In this document: positions 50,159 through 58,096 of the stretch, piece by piece
Numbering within the stretch: position 1 is the stretch's first letter
Layout of the letters: each line of letters begins with the position of its first letter
Assembly: GCF_029360645.1 (NCBI RefSeq)
Contig: NZ_JARDUA010000004.1
Span: 1 to 64,000, forward strand
Direction of reading: 5' to 3'
Length of the DNA stretch: 64,000 nt
From: Pontibacter litorisediminis
GTDB taxonomy: Bacteria; Bacteroidota; Bacteroidia; Cytophagales; Hymenobacteraceae
Notes under the pieces: generated by a model
Told to the model about the DNA's origin: nothing
Seen by the model: only the letters and a program-made list of their open reading frames with translations
Database searches by the model: none
Made by a program: the position numbers and the translations under genes

Positions 50159-50912
50159 CAGCCACAGCCCAAGACAATCGTTTACCCCAGGCAGGAAGCA
50201 CTTTGCCGTGCTACTCGATCCCGATAACCTGACGGAGGCTTCCTGCCTGAACCTTATCGCCCTGAGCGAGACCCACGCCGTGGATTTCTTTTTTGTCGGC
50301 GGCAGCCTCATCACCTCCCAAAACCAGGCCGGCATCATTGCTCTCCTTAAGAGGCACAGCAGCGTACCTGTTATACTTTTCCCGAGCAGCGGCCAGCACA
50401 TCGACACTCAGGCCGACGGCATCCTGCTGCTTTCCCTCATCTCAGGCCGCAACCCCGACTTTCTCATCGGCCATCACGTTGTCTCAGCCCCCCTGCTTAA
50501 AGCCAGCCAGCTACAGGTGTACCCCACCGGCTATATGCTGATCGATACCGGCCGCCAGACCACCGCCTCGTACATGAGCGGTACCACACCCATCCCTTAC
50601 GACAAGCCGGCCATTGCCGCCTGCACCGCCATGGCCGGCGAGTTGCTGGGCTTGCAATACATTTACATGGATGGCGGCAGCGGAGCGATGAAGGCTGTTT
50701 CGGCGGAGATGATTGCGGCCGTGCGCGAGGCGGTGGAACTGCCGCTTATCGTGGGCGGGGGCATCGATACCACAGCCAAAGCCACGTCAGCACTGGAGGC
50801 AGGCGCCGACGTGATCGTGATCGGCAACCACATAGAAAAAAACCCCGGCTTTTTGGCCGAGGTTTCTTCACTTGTAGCTTCGTATAATGTTGCCTTAGAT
50901 GTTCATCGCTGA
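50148..50912 (+). CDS. Geranylgeranylglyceryl phosphate synthase (bacterial GGGPS/PcrB-like)
   Basis: A 254-residue TIM-barrel prenyltransferase homologue. It joins a polyprenyl diphosphate to glycerol-1-phosphate, the first committed step of archaeal ether lipids. Landmarks are FAVLLDPDNLT near the N-terminus, DFFFVGGSLIT, YPTGYMLID, YIYMDGGSGA and LIVGGGIDT followed by VIGNHIE. Homologues exist in several Bacteroidota and in Bacillus (PcrB, heptaprenyl). The product in this organism is unknown. The start overlaps the upstream gene by 11 nt. The 3' end overlaps the convergent araC-type gene by 18 nt. Confidence 0.88.
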   Translation: MPFNSHSPRQSFTPGRKHFAVLLDPDNLTEASCLNLIALSETHAVDFFFVGGSLITSQNQAGIIALLKRHSSVPVILFPSSGQHIDTQADGILLLSLISGRNPDFLIGHHVVSAPLLKASQLQVYPTGYMLIDTGRQTTASYMSGTTPIPYDKPAIAACTAMAGELLGLQYIYMDGGSGAMKAVSAEMIAAVREAVELPLIVGGGIDTTAKATSALEAGADVIVIGNHIEKNPGFLAEVSSLVASYNVALDVHR

Positions 50913-51821
50913 TTCGCGACGGCGCATCTTGCCGGCAGGTATACCGAACATCATCTTAAAGCGGCGGCAGAAGTAAGCCGTGTCTTTGTACCCAACTTCT
51001 TTGCCGATCTCGCGGATGCTCTTCTTGGTAGTGCGCAGCAGGAACACAGCACGCTCCATACGCTGGTACTCAATGTAGTCCTGCGGGTTAATGCCGGTCA
51101 GCATCTTAAAGTACTGTCCTACATAATCCTCCGACACATTGGCCACGTTAGAAAGCACCTTGTTAGACAAATCGCCGCCCAGGTTCTCCTTGATGTAGTT
51201 GAACAGGTCAATGAGGCGAGGATCTTTAAAGTACGTGCTGTTCGTTGCCAGCTGCTCCACAAACATTCTGTTCTTGAGGATGTGGCGCACGATCTCCACC
51301 ACGATCTGCTCGGTGTACAGGTTAATCAGGCGCTCCTTGCCTGGCAGCTCCTGCATGCTCTCCTCCACCACTTTGATCACCAGGTTGGCGAGCTTAGAAT
51401 TGTTAGAGATAAGGAATGCCGGCAGGTCCAGCGATGCAAAGAAGTTAACCGAGTCAAAAACCTTTGCTTCAAAGCTCACATACGTGTGGCTTTCCTCAGC
51501 GTCTCCGATCAGGTCCAGGTCGTTGTTGCTTCTAAAGAACTTCTCTCTGTTCGTGATCAGGTCGTCGTTTGTGATGGACTTTCCTTCACCGGACGGGCCA
51601 TAGGTAACCTTGGTGCTGCGGCCGCCAGGAATGAATAGAAGTTCCCCTTCTTCTACCACCTGCTCCTCATCACCGAAAAAGATACTGCCGTTGTGCAGCA
51701 GGATCAAATTGTTACCTACATCATAGTAGTTGCGCACCGTAAACGGCTGCTGCAACACCAGATTTTTAGCCTTAATGAATCGCACCCCAAGCGATTCAAT
51801 AATCTTATTGTAATCTTCCAT
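50895..51821 (-). CDS. AraC-family transcriptional regulator
   Basis: 308 residues from ATG 51821 (a TTG 12 nt upstream is less likely). The N-terminal 190 residues form a beta-rich sensory domain (FTVRNYYDVGNNLILLHNGSIFFGDEEQVVEEGELLFIPGG) with an insertion carrying charged residues. The C-terminal AraC domain has both HTH units: VLSNVANVSEDYVGQYFKMLTGINPQDYI and SIREIGKEVGYKDTAYFCRRFKMMFGIPAGKMR. Its leader holds a good promoter at 51897-51928. Targets are unknown; the GGGPS operon converges with it and shares 18 nt at the 3' ends. Confidence 0.9.
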   Translation of the reverse strand: MEDYNKIIESLGVRFIKAKNLVLQQPFTVRNYYDVGNNLILLHNGSIFFGDEEQVVEEGELLFIPGGRSTKVTYGPSGEGKSITNDDLITNREKFFRSNNDLDLIGDAEESHTYVSFEAKVFDSVNFFASLDLPAFLISNNSKLANLVIKVVEESMQELPGKERLINLYTEQIVVEIVRHILKNRMFVEQLATNSTYFKDPRLIDLFNYIKENLGGDLSNKVLSNVANVSEDYVGQYFKMLTGINPQDYIEYQRMERAVFLLRTTKKSIREIGKEVGYKDTAYFCRRFKMMFGIPAGKMRRRESAMNI

Positions 51822-51896
51822 GTGTGTTACCAACTAACTTTTATACTATAAACCCTTTAATTTTGGCCTAAAGCTAAGACTAATCTTTACAAAATT

Positions 51897-51928
51897 CAAA
51901 ATTAATATTAAAATTTATTTTAATTCAA
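51897..51928 (-). promoter_or_regulatory. araC-type gene promoter
   Basis: On the minus strand TTG (51926-51928), a 21-nt spacer and TAATTTTG (51897-51904). The leader is about 70 nt and AT-rich. Confidence 0.7.
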
Positions 51929-51980
51929 TAAAGACTATCTATAGCTCAAATCACATGGAAACAGCCTTTTAAGCCTTTTG

Positions 51981-53120
51981 TTACTTCAGCAGTTCTCTCG
52001 AAATTACTATTTTCTGAATCTCAGAGGTGCCTTCGTAAATTTGTGTGATCTTTGCATCACGCATCAGGCGCTCCACATGGTATTCTTTCACGAAACCGTA
52101 ACCACCATGTACTTGCACTGCTTCCACGGTTGTTTCCATAGCTACTTTAGAAGCGAACAGCTTAGCCATAGCACCAGACATGCCGTAGTCGCGGTGAGCA
52201 TCTTTATCGCTCGCGGCCTGGAGGCATAACAAGCGGGCAGCCTCAATGTTTGTGGCCATATCAGCCAGTTTAAACTGTATCGCCTGGTGTTTAGCGATCT
52301 CCACACCAAAGGCCTTACGCTCCTTCGCGTATTTCACGGCCAGTTCCATGGCTCCTGAAGCGATACCTAACGCCTGGGCAGCGATACCGATACGTCCTCC
52401 AGCCAGTGTTTGCATCGCAAACTTAAATCCGAAGCCATCTTCTCCAATCCTATTCTCTTTTGGTACTTTTACGTCAGAAAACATTAAAGAGTGGGTATCG
52501 GAGCCGCGAATTCCTAATTTATTTTCTTTTAATCCTACTGTAAACCCTTCCATGCCGCGCTCTACGATCAGTGCATTAATGCCGCGGTGTCCTTTTTCAG
52601 GGTATGTCTGCGCTATTACAAGGTAAACAGAAGCGGTGCTGCCGTTCGTAATCCAATTTTTTGTACCATTCAACAGGTAGTAATCGCCCTTGTCTTCGGC
52701 GGTGGTGCGCTGTGAGGTGGCATCGGACCCGGCCTCTGGTTCAGAGAGGCAGAAAGCGCCGATGATCTCGCCTGTAGCCAGCCTTGGCAGGTATTTCTGC
52801 TTCTGCTCCTCGGTGCCGAATTTCTCCAAACCCCAGCACACCAGCGAGTTATTCACAGACATCACCACCGACGCAGAGGCATCTACCTTAGAGATTTCCT
52901 CCATGGCCAGCACATAAGAAATGGTGTCCATGCCGCCCCCACCGTACTTAGGGTCAACCATCATGCCCAGGAAGCCCAGCTCGCCCATTTTCTTGATCTG
53001 CTCAGTCGGGAATTTCTGCTGCTCGTCGCGCTCAATTACCCCAGGCAGCAGCTCAGTCTGTGCAAATTCTCGCGCAGCGGCCTGAACTGCCAAGTGTTCC
53101 TCTGTTAGTTCAAAATTCAT
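51981..53120 (-). CDS. Acyl-CoA dehydrogenase
   Basis: An FAD enzyme introducing the alpha-beta double bond into acyl-CoA. 379 residues: N-terminal helical domain (LTEEHLAVQAAAREFAQTELLP), middle beta domain with the FAD-contact motif FCLSEPEAGSDATSQRT and NGTKNWITNG, C-terminal helical domain with RIGIAAQALGIA, QVHGGYGFVKEYHVERLMRDAKI and the catalytic base E363 in IYEGTSEIQ. Typical of short- and branched-chain acyl-CoA dehydrogenases. It could work with the leucine dehydrogenase and thiolase encoded elsewhere in the window. Monocistronic, with its own promoter. Confidence 0.93.
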   Translation of the reverse strand: MNFELTEEHLAVQAAAREFAQTELLPGVIERDEQQKFPTEQIKKMGELGFLGMMVDPKYGGGGMDTISYVLAMEEISKVDASASVVMSVNNSLVCWGLEKFGTEEQKQKYLPRLATGEIIGAFCLSEPEAGSDATSQRTTAEDKGDYYLLNGTKNWITNGSTASVYLVIAQTYPEKGHRGINALIVERGMEGFTVGLKENKLGIRGSDTHSLMFSDVKVPKENRIGEDGFGFKFAMQTLAGGRIGIAAQALGIASGAMELAVKYAKERKAFGVEIAKHQAIQFKLADMATNIEAARLLCLQAASDKDAHRDYGMSGAMAKLFASKVAMETTVEAVQVHGGYGFVKEYHVERLMRDAKITQIYEGTSEIQKIVISRELLK

Positions 53121-53167
53121 ATTGGTTATCTAAAGGATGATTTTTGATTATTTTTTTAATTCCGGTA

Positions 53168-53199
53168 CAAAATTATGAAATTCAGTTGCATTTATTCAA
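53168..53199 (-). promoter_or_regulatory. Acyl-CoA dehydrogenase promoter
   Basis: On the minus strand TTG (53197-53199), a 21-nt spacer and TAATTTTG (53168-53175), with a leader of about 40 nt. Confidence 0.72.
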
Positions 53200-53281
53200 C
53201 CTGATATTCTAATAATTGTTGCAGCACAAGTAGGGCCAGACGGAAAAAAACAGAAATAGGTGCAAATTCCGGTAAAAAGAA

Positions 53282-53313
53282 AGCGCCGCCAGTGCAATAA
53301 GCAAAGGCGGCGC
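53282..53313 (-). terminator. Terminator of the pan operon
   Basis: GCGCCGCC pairs with GGCGGCGC with a 16-nt loop, 29 nt past the zinc peptidase stop. TTTCTTTTT follows on the minus strand. Confidence 0.75.
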
Positions 53314-53341
53314 CCATTTAATCAGGCAGATTAAACAATTC

Positions 53342-54016
53342 TTAGTCGCGGCGACCCATCAACAGCGAAGCGTAGTACAAGAGCGTGGCCAGCGATCCAA
53401 GCGCGGCAACCACATACGTCATGGCGGCCCACTTCAGAGCGTCTTTCGCCATGCCGTGCTCCTGTGAGGTCACAATGCCACGGCGGTCGATCCAGGCCAG
53501 GGCACGTCTGCTTGCGTCAAACTCCACGGGCAGCGTCACAAAGCTGAACAGGGTGGTCAGGGCAAACAGCGCCACACCAATAGCCAACGGAATTGGCGTG
53601 GTCTGCAGCATAAAGATACCAATCAGCAGTATCCACTGCATGTAACGGGAGGCAATGCTTAGCGCCGGCACCATGGCGGAGCGGAACTTAAGGAAGCTGT
53701 ATGCCTGCGCGTGCTGCACGGCGTGCCCGCACTCGTGGGCGGCTACGGCGGCGGCGGCGGCGCTACGGGCCTCGTACACATACTCACTCAGGTTCACGGT
53801 TTTGTCGGCCGGGTTGTAATGGTCGGTAAGCCTGCCGGCTACCGATATCACGCGCACATCCGTAATGCCGTTGTCGCGCAGCATCATCTCCGCCACCTCG
53901 CGGCCGGTAAGGCCAGAGCTAAGCGGTATTTGCGAGTATTGTTGAAACTTACTCTTTAATCGCCAACTCACAAGCCAGCTTGCGAGCATCATGGCAATCA
54001 TTATTATCCAGATCAT
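53342..54016 (-). CDS. Neutral zinc metallopeptidase (YugP type)
   Basis: 224-residue membrane protein. The HEXXH zinc site is HECGH (H94, E95, H98) in a family context (AAVAAHECGHAVQHAQAYSFLKFR). There is an N-terminal membrane helix and about three further helices after the active site (about 115-220). Family members are uncharacterised membrane peptidases. It is the last gene of the run panC-panD-flippase-rfaE2-yugP, 7 nt after rfaE2. Confidence 0.88.
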   Translation of the reverse strand: MIWIIMIAMMLASWLVSWRLKSKFQQYSQIPLSSGLTGREVAEMMLRDNGITDVRVISVAGRLTDHYNPADKTVNLSEYVYEARSAAAAAVAAHECGHAVQHAQAYSFLKFRSAMVPALSIASRYMQWILLIGIFMLQTTPIPLAIGVALFALTTLFSFVTLPVEFDASRRALAWIDRRGIVTSQEHGMAKDALKWAAMTYVVAALGSLATLLYYASLLMGRRD

Positions 54017-54023
54017 GATTCAG

Positions 54024-54518
54024 TCAGTTATGTTTGTTTAATTGGTTTTCTATCTTCTTTACGATGCTCGTGGTGGAATAGCCCTTTACGAGCGGCACTG
54101 TCTTCACCGACCCGCCACGCGCCTGCACCACCTCGTGCCCCACGATCTGCTCCACGGCGTAGTCATCGCCCTTTACCAGGATGTCCGGCTGCACCGCCTC
54201 TATCAGTTTCAGGGGCGTGTCTTCGTCAAAGAGCACCACTGCATCTACAAACAAAAGGGATGCCATAACGCGCGCGCGTGACATTTCGTCCTGAAGCGGG
54301 CGGCTGGGTCCTTTGATGCGACTGATGGAGGCATCGGTATTCAGCCCCAAAACAAGTTTATCGCCGAGTTGTTTGGCTTTTTCAAGGTAATCGACGTGGC
54401 CCAGGTGCAGCAGGTCGAAACAGCCGTTGGTGAAAACGATTTGCTGGCCCTGGGCGCGCCAGCTTTGCACCTGCTCCAGGAGTTGCGGCAGGCTGTAGAT
54501 TTTCTCTTTTGAGTTCAT
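54024..54518 (-). CDS. rfaE2: D-glycero-beta-D-manno-heptose 1-phosphate adenylyltransferase
   Basis: Makes ADP-heptose from heptose 1-phosphate for the lipopolysaccharide inner core. This is the stand-alone C-terminal half of HldE. The nucleotidyltransferase motif HLGH (38-41) is in NGCFDLLHLGHVDYLE; GLNTDASISRIKGPSRP and VKGYSTTSIVKKI are the usual downstream motifs. 164 residues is normal. The kinase half is not in the window. It follows the flippase-like gene by 3 nt. Confidence 0.93.
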   Translation of the reverse strand: MNSKEKIYSLPQLLEQVQSWRAQGQQIVFTNGCFDLLHLGHVDYLEKAKQLGDKLVLGLNTDASISRIKGPSRPLQDEMSRARVMASLLFVDAVVLFDEDTPLKLIEAVQPDILVKGDDYAVEQIVGHEVVQARGGSVKTVPLVKGYSTTSIVKKIENQLNKHN

Positions 54519-54521
54519 GGC

Positions 54522-55544
54522 TTAGGCAGAAGTATGGCTTTGCTGTGTTGCCGGCTTTGTGCGGCGCAGCATGCTTGCCATAAAGCTAATCACTCCCATC
54601 ACAACAACCAAGAGTGTCTGCGAAGTATGCGCCAGCAGCGCGTAAGCCATGCCGGCCTCTTTGGGCACGCCGTAGAGCAGCAGCGTGGCCTGCACCATCA
54701 GGTGGTACACGCCGATACCGCCCTGCACCGGCGCCGCCATGCCCAGTGTGCCGGCCAAAAGCACCGATAGAGCCGCCCCCCAGCCTAGGCTGGCCGTGGC
54801 AGGCAGGGCATAAAACACCGTCAGGCTCATGCCGTAGTACATCAGCCACACAAACAAGGTATGGCCCCAGAAACGGTACTGGTTCTCGAGTTTGGCGATG
54901 CTGAACACGCCTTTCAGCACCCCCTTTGCAAAGCGCACTGCCTTTCGGAAATATACGTTCTTGCGCAGCAGGCTCAGGTAGCGCACCCCCACAAACAGCA
55001 GCGCTGCCGTAAGGATGAACAGCACCCAGAAGGCCCAGTAGAACGAGCTTACACTTTGCTCCAGGCTGGCATACTTGTCTGTGAAAAGGCCGAGGAAGAA
55101 GCCGCGTATGCGGCCAAACTCTACCAAAAAGGTTAGCCCCACTACCGCCAGCAGCATCACCATGTCGATAAAGCGCTCTGCTATGACGGTACCGAAGCCC
55201 GTGTTGATGGGCAGGTTATCCGAGCGGCGCAGCATGGTACAGCGCACCACCTCCCCCATGCGGGGCAGCACCAGGTTGGCCACATAGCCAACCATCATGG
55301 CGTTGTAGATCGTGCGGAGCGGAGGGTTGTAGCCCGTGGGCTTTATCTGCATCTGCCAGCGCACGGCGCGGCTCAGGTATGCCAGCACCCCCATCAGCAC
55401 CGACACCATTACCCAGCCGTAGTCTGCGTTCTGCAGCTCTGCCCACATTTTCTGAAAATCGAGCTCCTTTAGCGCATACCACATCAGAAACGCAGACACG
55501 CCTAGCAGCAGGACATACTTCAGAAACGAGAGCAGTTTATTCAT
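54522..55544 (-). CDS. Flippase-like membrane protein (UPF0104 / lysylphosphatidylglycerol synthase TM family)
   Basis: 340 residues with about eight membrane helices, starting LLSFLKYVLLLGVSAFLMWYAL. Conserved features are YLSRAVRWQMQIKPTG and GYVANLVLPRMGEVVRCTMLRR with the family pattern NLVLPRxGE, and the C-terminal APVQGGIGVYHLM. The family includes the transmembrane part of MprF and putative glycolipid flippases. Its place between panD and rfaE2 is common in Bacteroidota and may point to envelope lipid or LPS work. Substrate unknown. Confidence 0.87.
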   Translation of the reverse strand: MNKLLSFLKYVLLLGVSAFLMWYALKELDFQKMWAELQNADYGWVMVSVLMGVLAYLSRAVRWQMQIKPTGYNPPLRTIYNAMMVGYVANLVLPRMGEVVRCTMLRRSDNLPINTGFGTVIAERFIDMVMLLAVVGLTFLVEFGRIRGFFLGLFTDKYASLEQSVSSFYWAFWVLFILTAALLFVGVRYLSLLRKNVYFRKAVRFAKGVLKGVFSIAKLENQYRFWGHTLFVWLMYYGMSLTVFYALPATASLGWGAALSVLLAGTLGMAAPVQGGIGVYHLMVQATLLLYGVPKEAGMAYALLAHTSQTLLVVVMGVISFMASMLRRTKPATQQSHTSA

Positions 55545-55553
55545 GCAAGGGGG

Positions 55554-55901
55554 TTATACCAGGCGGTTGTGCTGGTCAGGGAACACCAGCGTAGGTGTGT
55601 GGGCTTTGGCATCCTCAAACTTGATGCTGCAGTAAGAGATAATGATCACCACATCCCCCACCTGCACCTTGCGGGCCGCCGGGCCGTTCAGGCAAATGGT
55701 GCCGGTACCGCGCTCGCCCTTGATCACATAGGTCTCGAAGCGCTCGCCGTTGTTGATGTTAACGATCTGTACTTTCTCATTCTCCACGATGTTGGCGGCG
55801 TCCATCAGGTCCTCATCTACAGTGATGCTGCCCACGTAGTGGAGCTCGGCCTGCGTAACCTTACAGCGGTGGATTTTGGATTTTAAAACCTCAATATACA
55901 T
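55554..55901 (-). CDS. panD: Aspartate 1-decarboxylase proenzyme
   Basis: Decarboxylates aspartate to beta-alanine for pantothenate. The pyruvoyl enzyme self-cleaves at G24-S25 in [30 protein letters not shown] contains the lysine and arginine of the active site and [24 protein letters not shown] closes the fold. ATG 55901 gives [12 protein letters not shown] and 115 residues, the family norm; eight extra upstream residues in the open frame are not expected. It is 95 nt after panC and 9 nt before the flippase-like gene. Confidence 0.95.
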   Translation of the reverse strand: MYIEVLKSKIHRCKVTQAELHYVGSITVDEDLMDAANIVENEKVQIVNINNGERFETYVIKGERGTGTICLNGPAARKVQVGDVVIIISYCSIKFEDAKAHTPTLVFPDQHNRLV

Positions 55902-55996
55902 GGTGTAATTTGTAATGGAGCGCAAAGTTAGATAATTGGCTGCATAATAACTACCAACACTAACAGCGGCTTATCCTACCTGTTCCCCTAAACAAT

Positions 55997-56851
55997 CTAT
56001 ACTGCGTTTAGATTCACCAGAATGTTGTCGATGAGGCGGACGGTGCCCACATAGGCGGCAATGCAGAGGGCAACCTCCTGCCCCGGCTGCACCTCCGCCA
56101 GCGGCTGCAGGGTATCCGGGTCGGCTACCTCAAAGTACTCCAGCTGCACCTGGTTTGCGTTAGACAGGTAGGCCTCCACGGTGGCTTTTATAGTATAAAC
56201 CGGCTTAGTACCGAGCTGCTGCCTGGCCAGCTGCAGGGCGTTGTACAGGATAGGGGCCGTTTGGCGCTGCTCCGCGTCCAGGCGCTTGTTCCGCGACGAC
56301 ATGGCCAGCCCGTCTGCCTCGCGCATCGTCGGGAAGCGCACCACCTCCACATCGAAGCTCAGCCCCTGCACCAGCTGCTTTACGATGGCCACCTGTTGCA
56401 GGTCCTTCTGCCCAAAGTAAGCCCGGTGCGGCTGCACGTAGTGGAACAGCTTGCCCACAACCGTAGCCACCCCGTTAAAATGGCCCGGGCGGTGCTCCCC
56501 TTCCATCACAGCTTCCAGCGGCCCGAAACTAAACTGCAGCAGCGACTGTTGTGCATATACCTCCCCTGCGTGCGGGGCGAACAGAATGTCGCAGCCAACT
56601 GACCTGAGCAGCGCGGCGTCCTGCTCCATGGTGCGGGGGTAAAGCCTGTAATCGTCCGGGTTATTAAATTGGGTTGGATTCACAAAAATACTGCAAACGG
56701 TAACGTCGTTCTCCTGCACAGAAGCGCGCAGCAGCTGCAGGTGCCCTTCGTGCAGGGCGCCCATGGTTGGCACAAAGCCGATGCGTTTGCCGCCGCAGCG
56801 CAGGCTGTACATGCGGCTCCGGATGATGTTTACCCGCTCAATAACGTCCAT
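55997..56851 (-). CDS. panC: Pantothenate synthetase
   Basis: Condenses pantoate and beta-alanine with ATP. 284 residues. PTMGALHEGHLQLLR carries the HIGH-like motif (H34, H37), IFVNPTQFNNPDDYRLYPRT binds pantoate, YFGQKDLQQVAIVKQLV and MREADGLAMSSRNKRLD carry the KMSKS-like SSRN loop. It is the first gene of the panC-panD-flippase-rfaE2-yugP run. It diverges from the glycogen-synthase-like gene, with a start-to-start gap of 137 nt. panB is not in the window. Confidence 0.95.
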   Translation of the reverse strand: MDVIERVNIIRSRMYSLRCGGKRIGFVPTMGALHEGHLQLLRASVQENDVTVCSIFVNPTQFNNPDDYRLYPRTMEQDAALLRSVGCDILFAPHAGEVYAQQSLLQFSFGPLEAVMEGEHRPGHFNGVATVVGKLFHYVQPHRAYFGQKDLQQVAIVKQLVQGLSFDVEVVRFPTMREADGLAMSSRNKRLDAEQRQTAPILYNALQLARQQLGTKPVYTIKATVEAYLSNANQVQLEYFEVADPDTLQPLAEVQPGQEVALCIAAYVGTVRLIDNILVNLNAV

Positions 56852-56913
56852 GTTGGTGGTGTGTGTGGTGATGCTCCTGTAAAGCCGGCAAAAGTAAGTT
56901 ACAGCGTTTTAAA

Positions 56914-56944
56914 TTGAAAATCAGAATAAAAAATACTAATTTTG
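56914..56944 (+). promoter_or_regulatory. Promoter of the glycogen-synthase-like gene
   Basis: TTG (56914-56916), a 20-nt spacer and TAATTTTG (56937-56944). Very good consensus match, with a leader of about 40 nt. Confidence 0.8.
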
Positions 56945-56988
56945 CACGACCCTATACTGTTGCTTATTAAAATCTTAATTTCATACCC

Positions 56989-57801
56989 ATGTCAAAATTG
57001 CGAATCCTATACGCCGCCACCGAGATCAATCCCTTCTTACAAACCTCAAAAGTAGCAGAGTTCCTACAGACCCTGCCGCAAGGTATGCAGGAGCGAGGGA
57101 TGGAGATCCGGATCTTTGTGCCGCGGTTCGGCCTGATAAACGAGCGCAAGAACCGTTTGCATGAGGTAGTGCGCCTTTCAGGTATCAACATCGCCGTGGG
57201 TGACGATGAAAAGCCGTTAGTAATCAAAGTGGCTTCCATCCCGAATGCGAAGCTACAGGTTTATTTTATCGATAACGAAGATTATTTCCACAGAAAGTCT
57301 GTTTTCGTGGACAAGAACAACAAATTCCACCAGGACAACGACGAGCGCGCGATCTTCTTCTGCAAAGGGGTGCTGGAGACCGTGAAGAAACTGGGCTGGG
57401 CGCCGGATATTGTGCACTGCAACGACTGGATGACAGGCCTGATCCCGATGTACCTGAAAACCACGTATAAGAAGGACCCGATCTTTAAGGACTCAAAGTC
57501 GATGTTTACGGTGTACAACAACAGCTATACCCATAAATTCAGCGAAGACCTGCTGGAGAAAGTGAAGATGCTGGACATTGACGACAGCATGCTGAAGCAC
57601 CTGGAGTCGGCTGACACGAACGGCTTTATCAAATGCGGCATGGAGTATGCCGACGCCGTGATCAAGACGAATGAAGACTTCAGCGAGAACATCAATGCGC
57701 TGTTCTCTGACTTTATGAAGAAGAAGACCATCAGCACGGTTTGCGCTGACGACACTCTTCTGGACAATTACTATAATTTATATAACGAACTGAGCAAATA
57801 A
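56989..57801 (+). CDS. Glycogen/starch synthase, N-terminal (GT5) domain only
   Basis: 270 residues that match the N-terminal Rossmann domain of GlgA-type synthases: ILYAATEINPFLQTSKVAEFLQTLPQGMQERGMEIRIFVPRFG, DNEDYF, DERAIFFCKGVLETVKKLGWAPDIVHCNDWMTGLIPMYLKT and FTVYNNSYTHKF. The canonical KTGGL of GlgA is replaced by QTSKV, and the C-terminal GT-B domain (about 200 residues with the catalytic KxGG region) is absent. Such one-domain proteins occur divergent to panC in many Bacteroidota, so this is not a recent truncation. Glycogen synthase activity is doubtful and the true role is unknown. Confidence 0.85.
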   Translation: MSKLRILYAATEINPFLQTSKVAEFLQTLPQGMQERGMEIRIFVPRFGLINERKNRLHEVVRLSGINIAVGDDEKPLVIKVASIPNAKLQVYFIDNEDYFHRKSVFVDKNNKFHQDNDERAIFFCKGVLETVKKLGWAPDIVHCNDWMTGLIPMYLKTTYKKDPIFKDSKSMFTVYNNSYTHKFSEDLLEKVKMLDIDDSMLKHLESADTNGFIKCGMEYADAVIKTNEDFSENINALFSDFMKKKTISTVCADDTLLDNYYNLYNELSK

Positions 57802-57894
57802 GATTCTGTTTAGCCTCTCTTCTTTTTTGTACTTTGCGTAATGTATAAGTAGCAAGAGGGGCATCCCGCCAGAGGCGTTGTACTATAAAACTAC

Positions 57895-57946
57895 AAAAGG
57901 CTGCCGCTTATATTACATTTCCGTAATAAAGCAGCAGCCTTTTTTA
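57895..57946 (+). terminator. Terminator after the glycogen-synthase-like gene
   Basis: A long imperfect hairpin (AAAAGGCTGC...GCAGCCTTTT with inner ATTAC/GTAAT) and a T6 run, about 95 nt past the stop. Confidence 0.75.
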
Positions 57947-58046
57947 TTTAGCACCACCCAATTGACAGCCAACAGGTTAGGCTGTACACTACTACTCAAA
58001 ACACAAAGCTAAGGTGTAGAAGTTATAGAGATATATAAGAAATAGG

Positions 58047-58054
58047 TACATTTG
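58047..58054 (+). promoter_or_regulatory. -7 box upstream of glmS
   Basis: TACATTTG (TAnnTTTG) 43 nt before the ATG. No clear -33 element. I see no glmS-ribozyme features in the short leader. Confidence 0.5.
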
Positions 58055-58096
58055 CAGTTACCTATGTGTTTCTATGAGAGAAAATAAAGAAAATCT

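Noticed and set aside
58021-58096. glmS ribozyme or riboswitch upstream of glmS
   Set aside because: The leader is only about 40 nt from the -7 box and shows no ribozyme core; the glmS ribozyme is a Firmicute feature.
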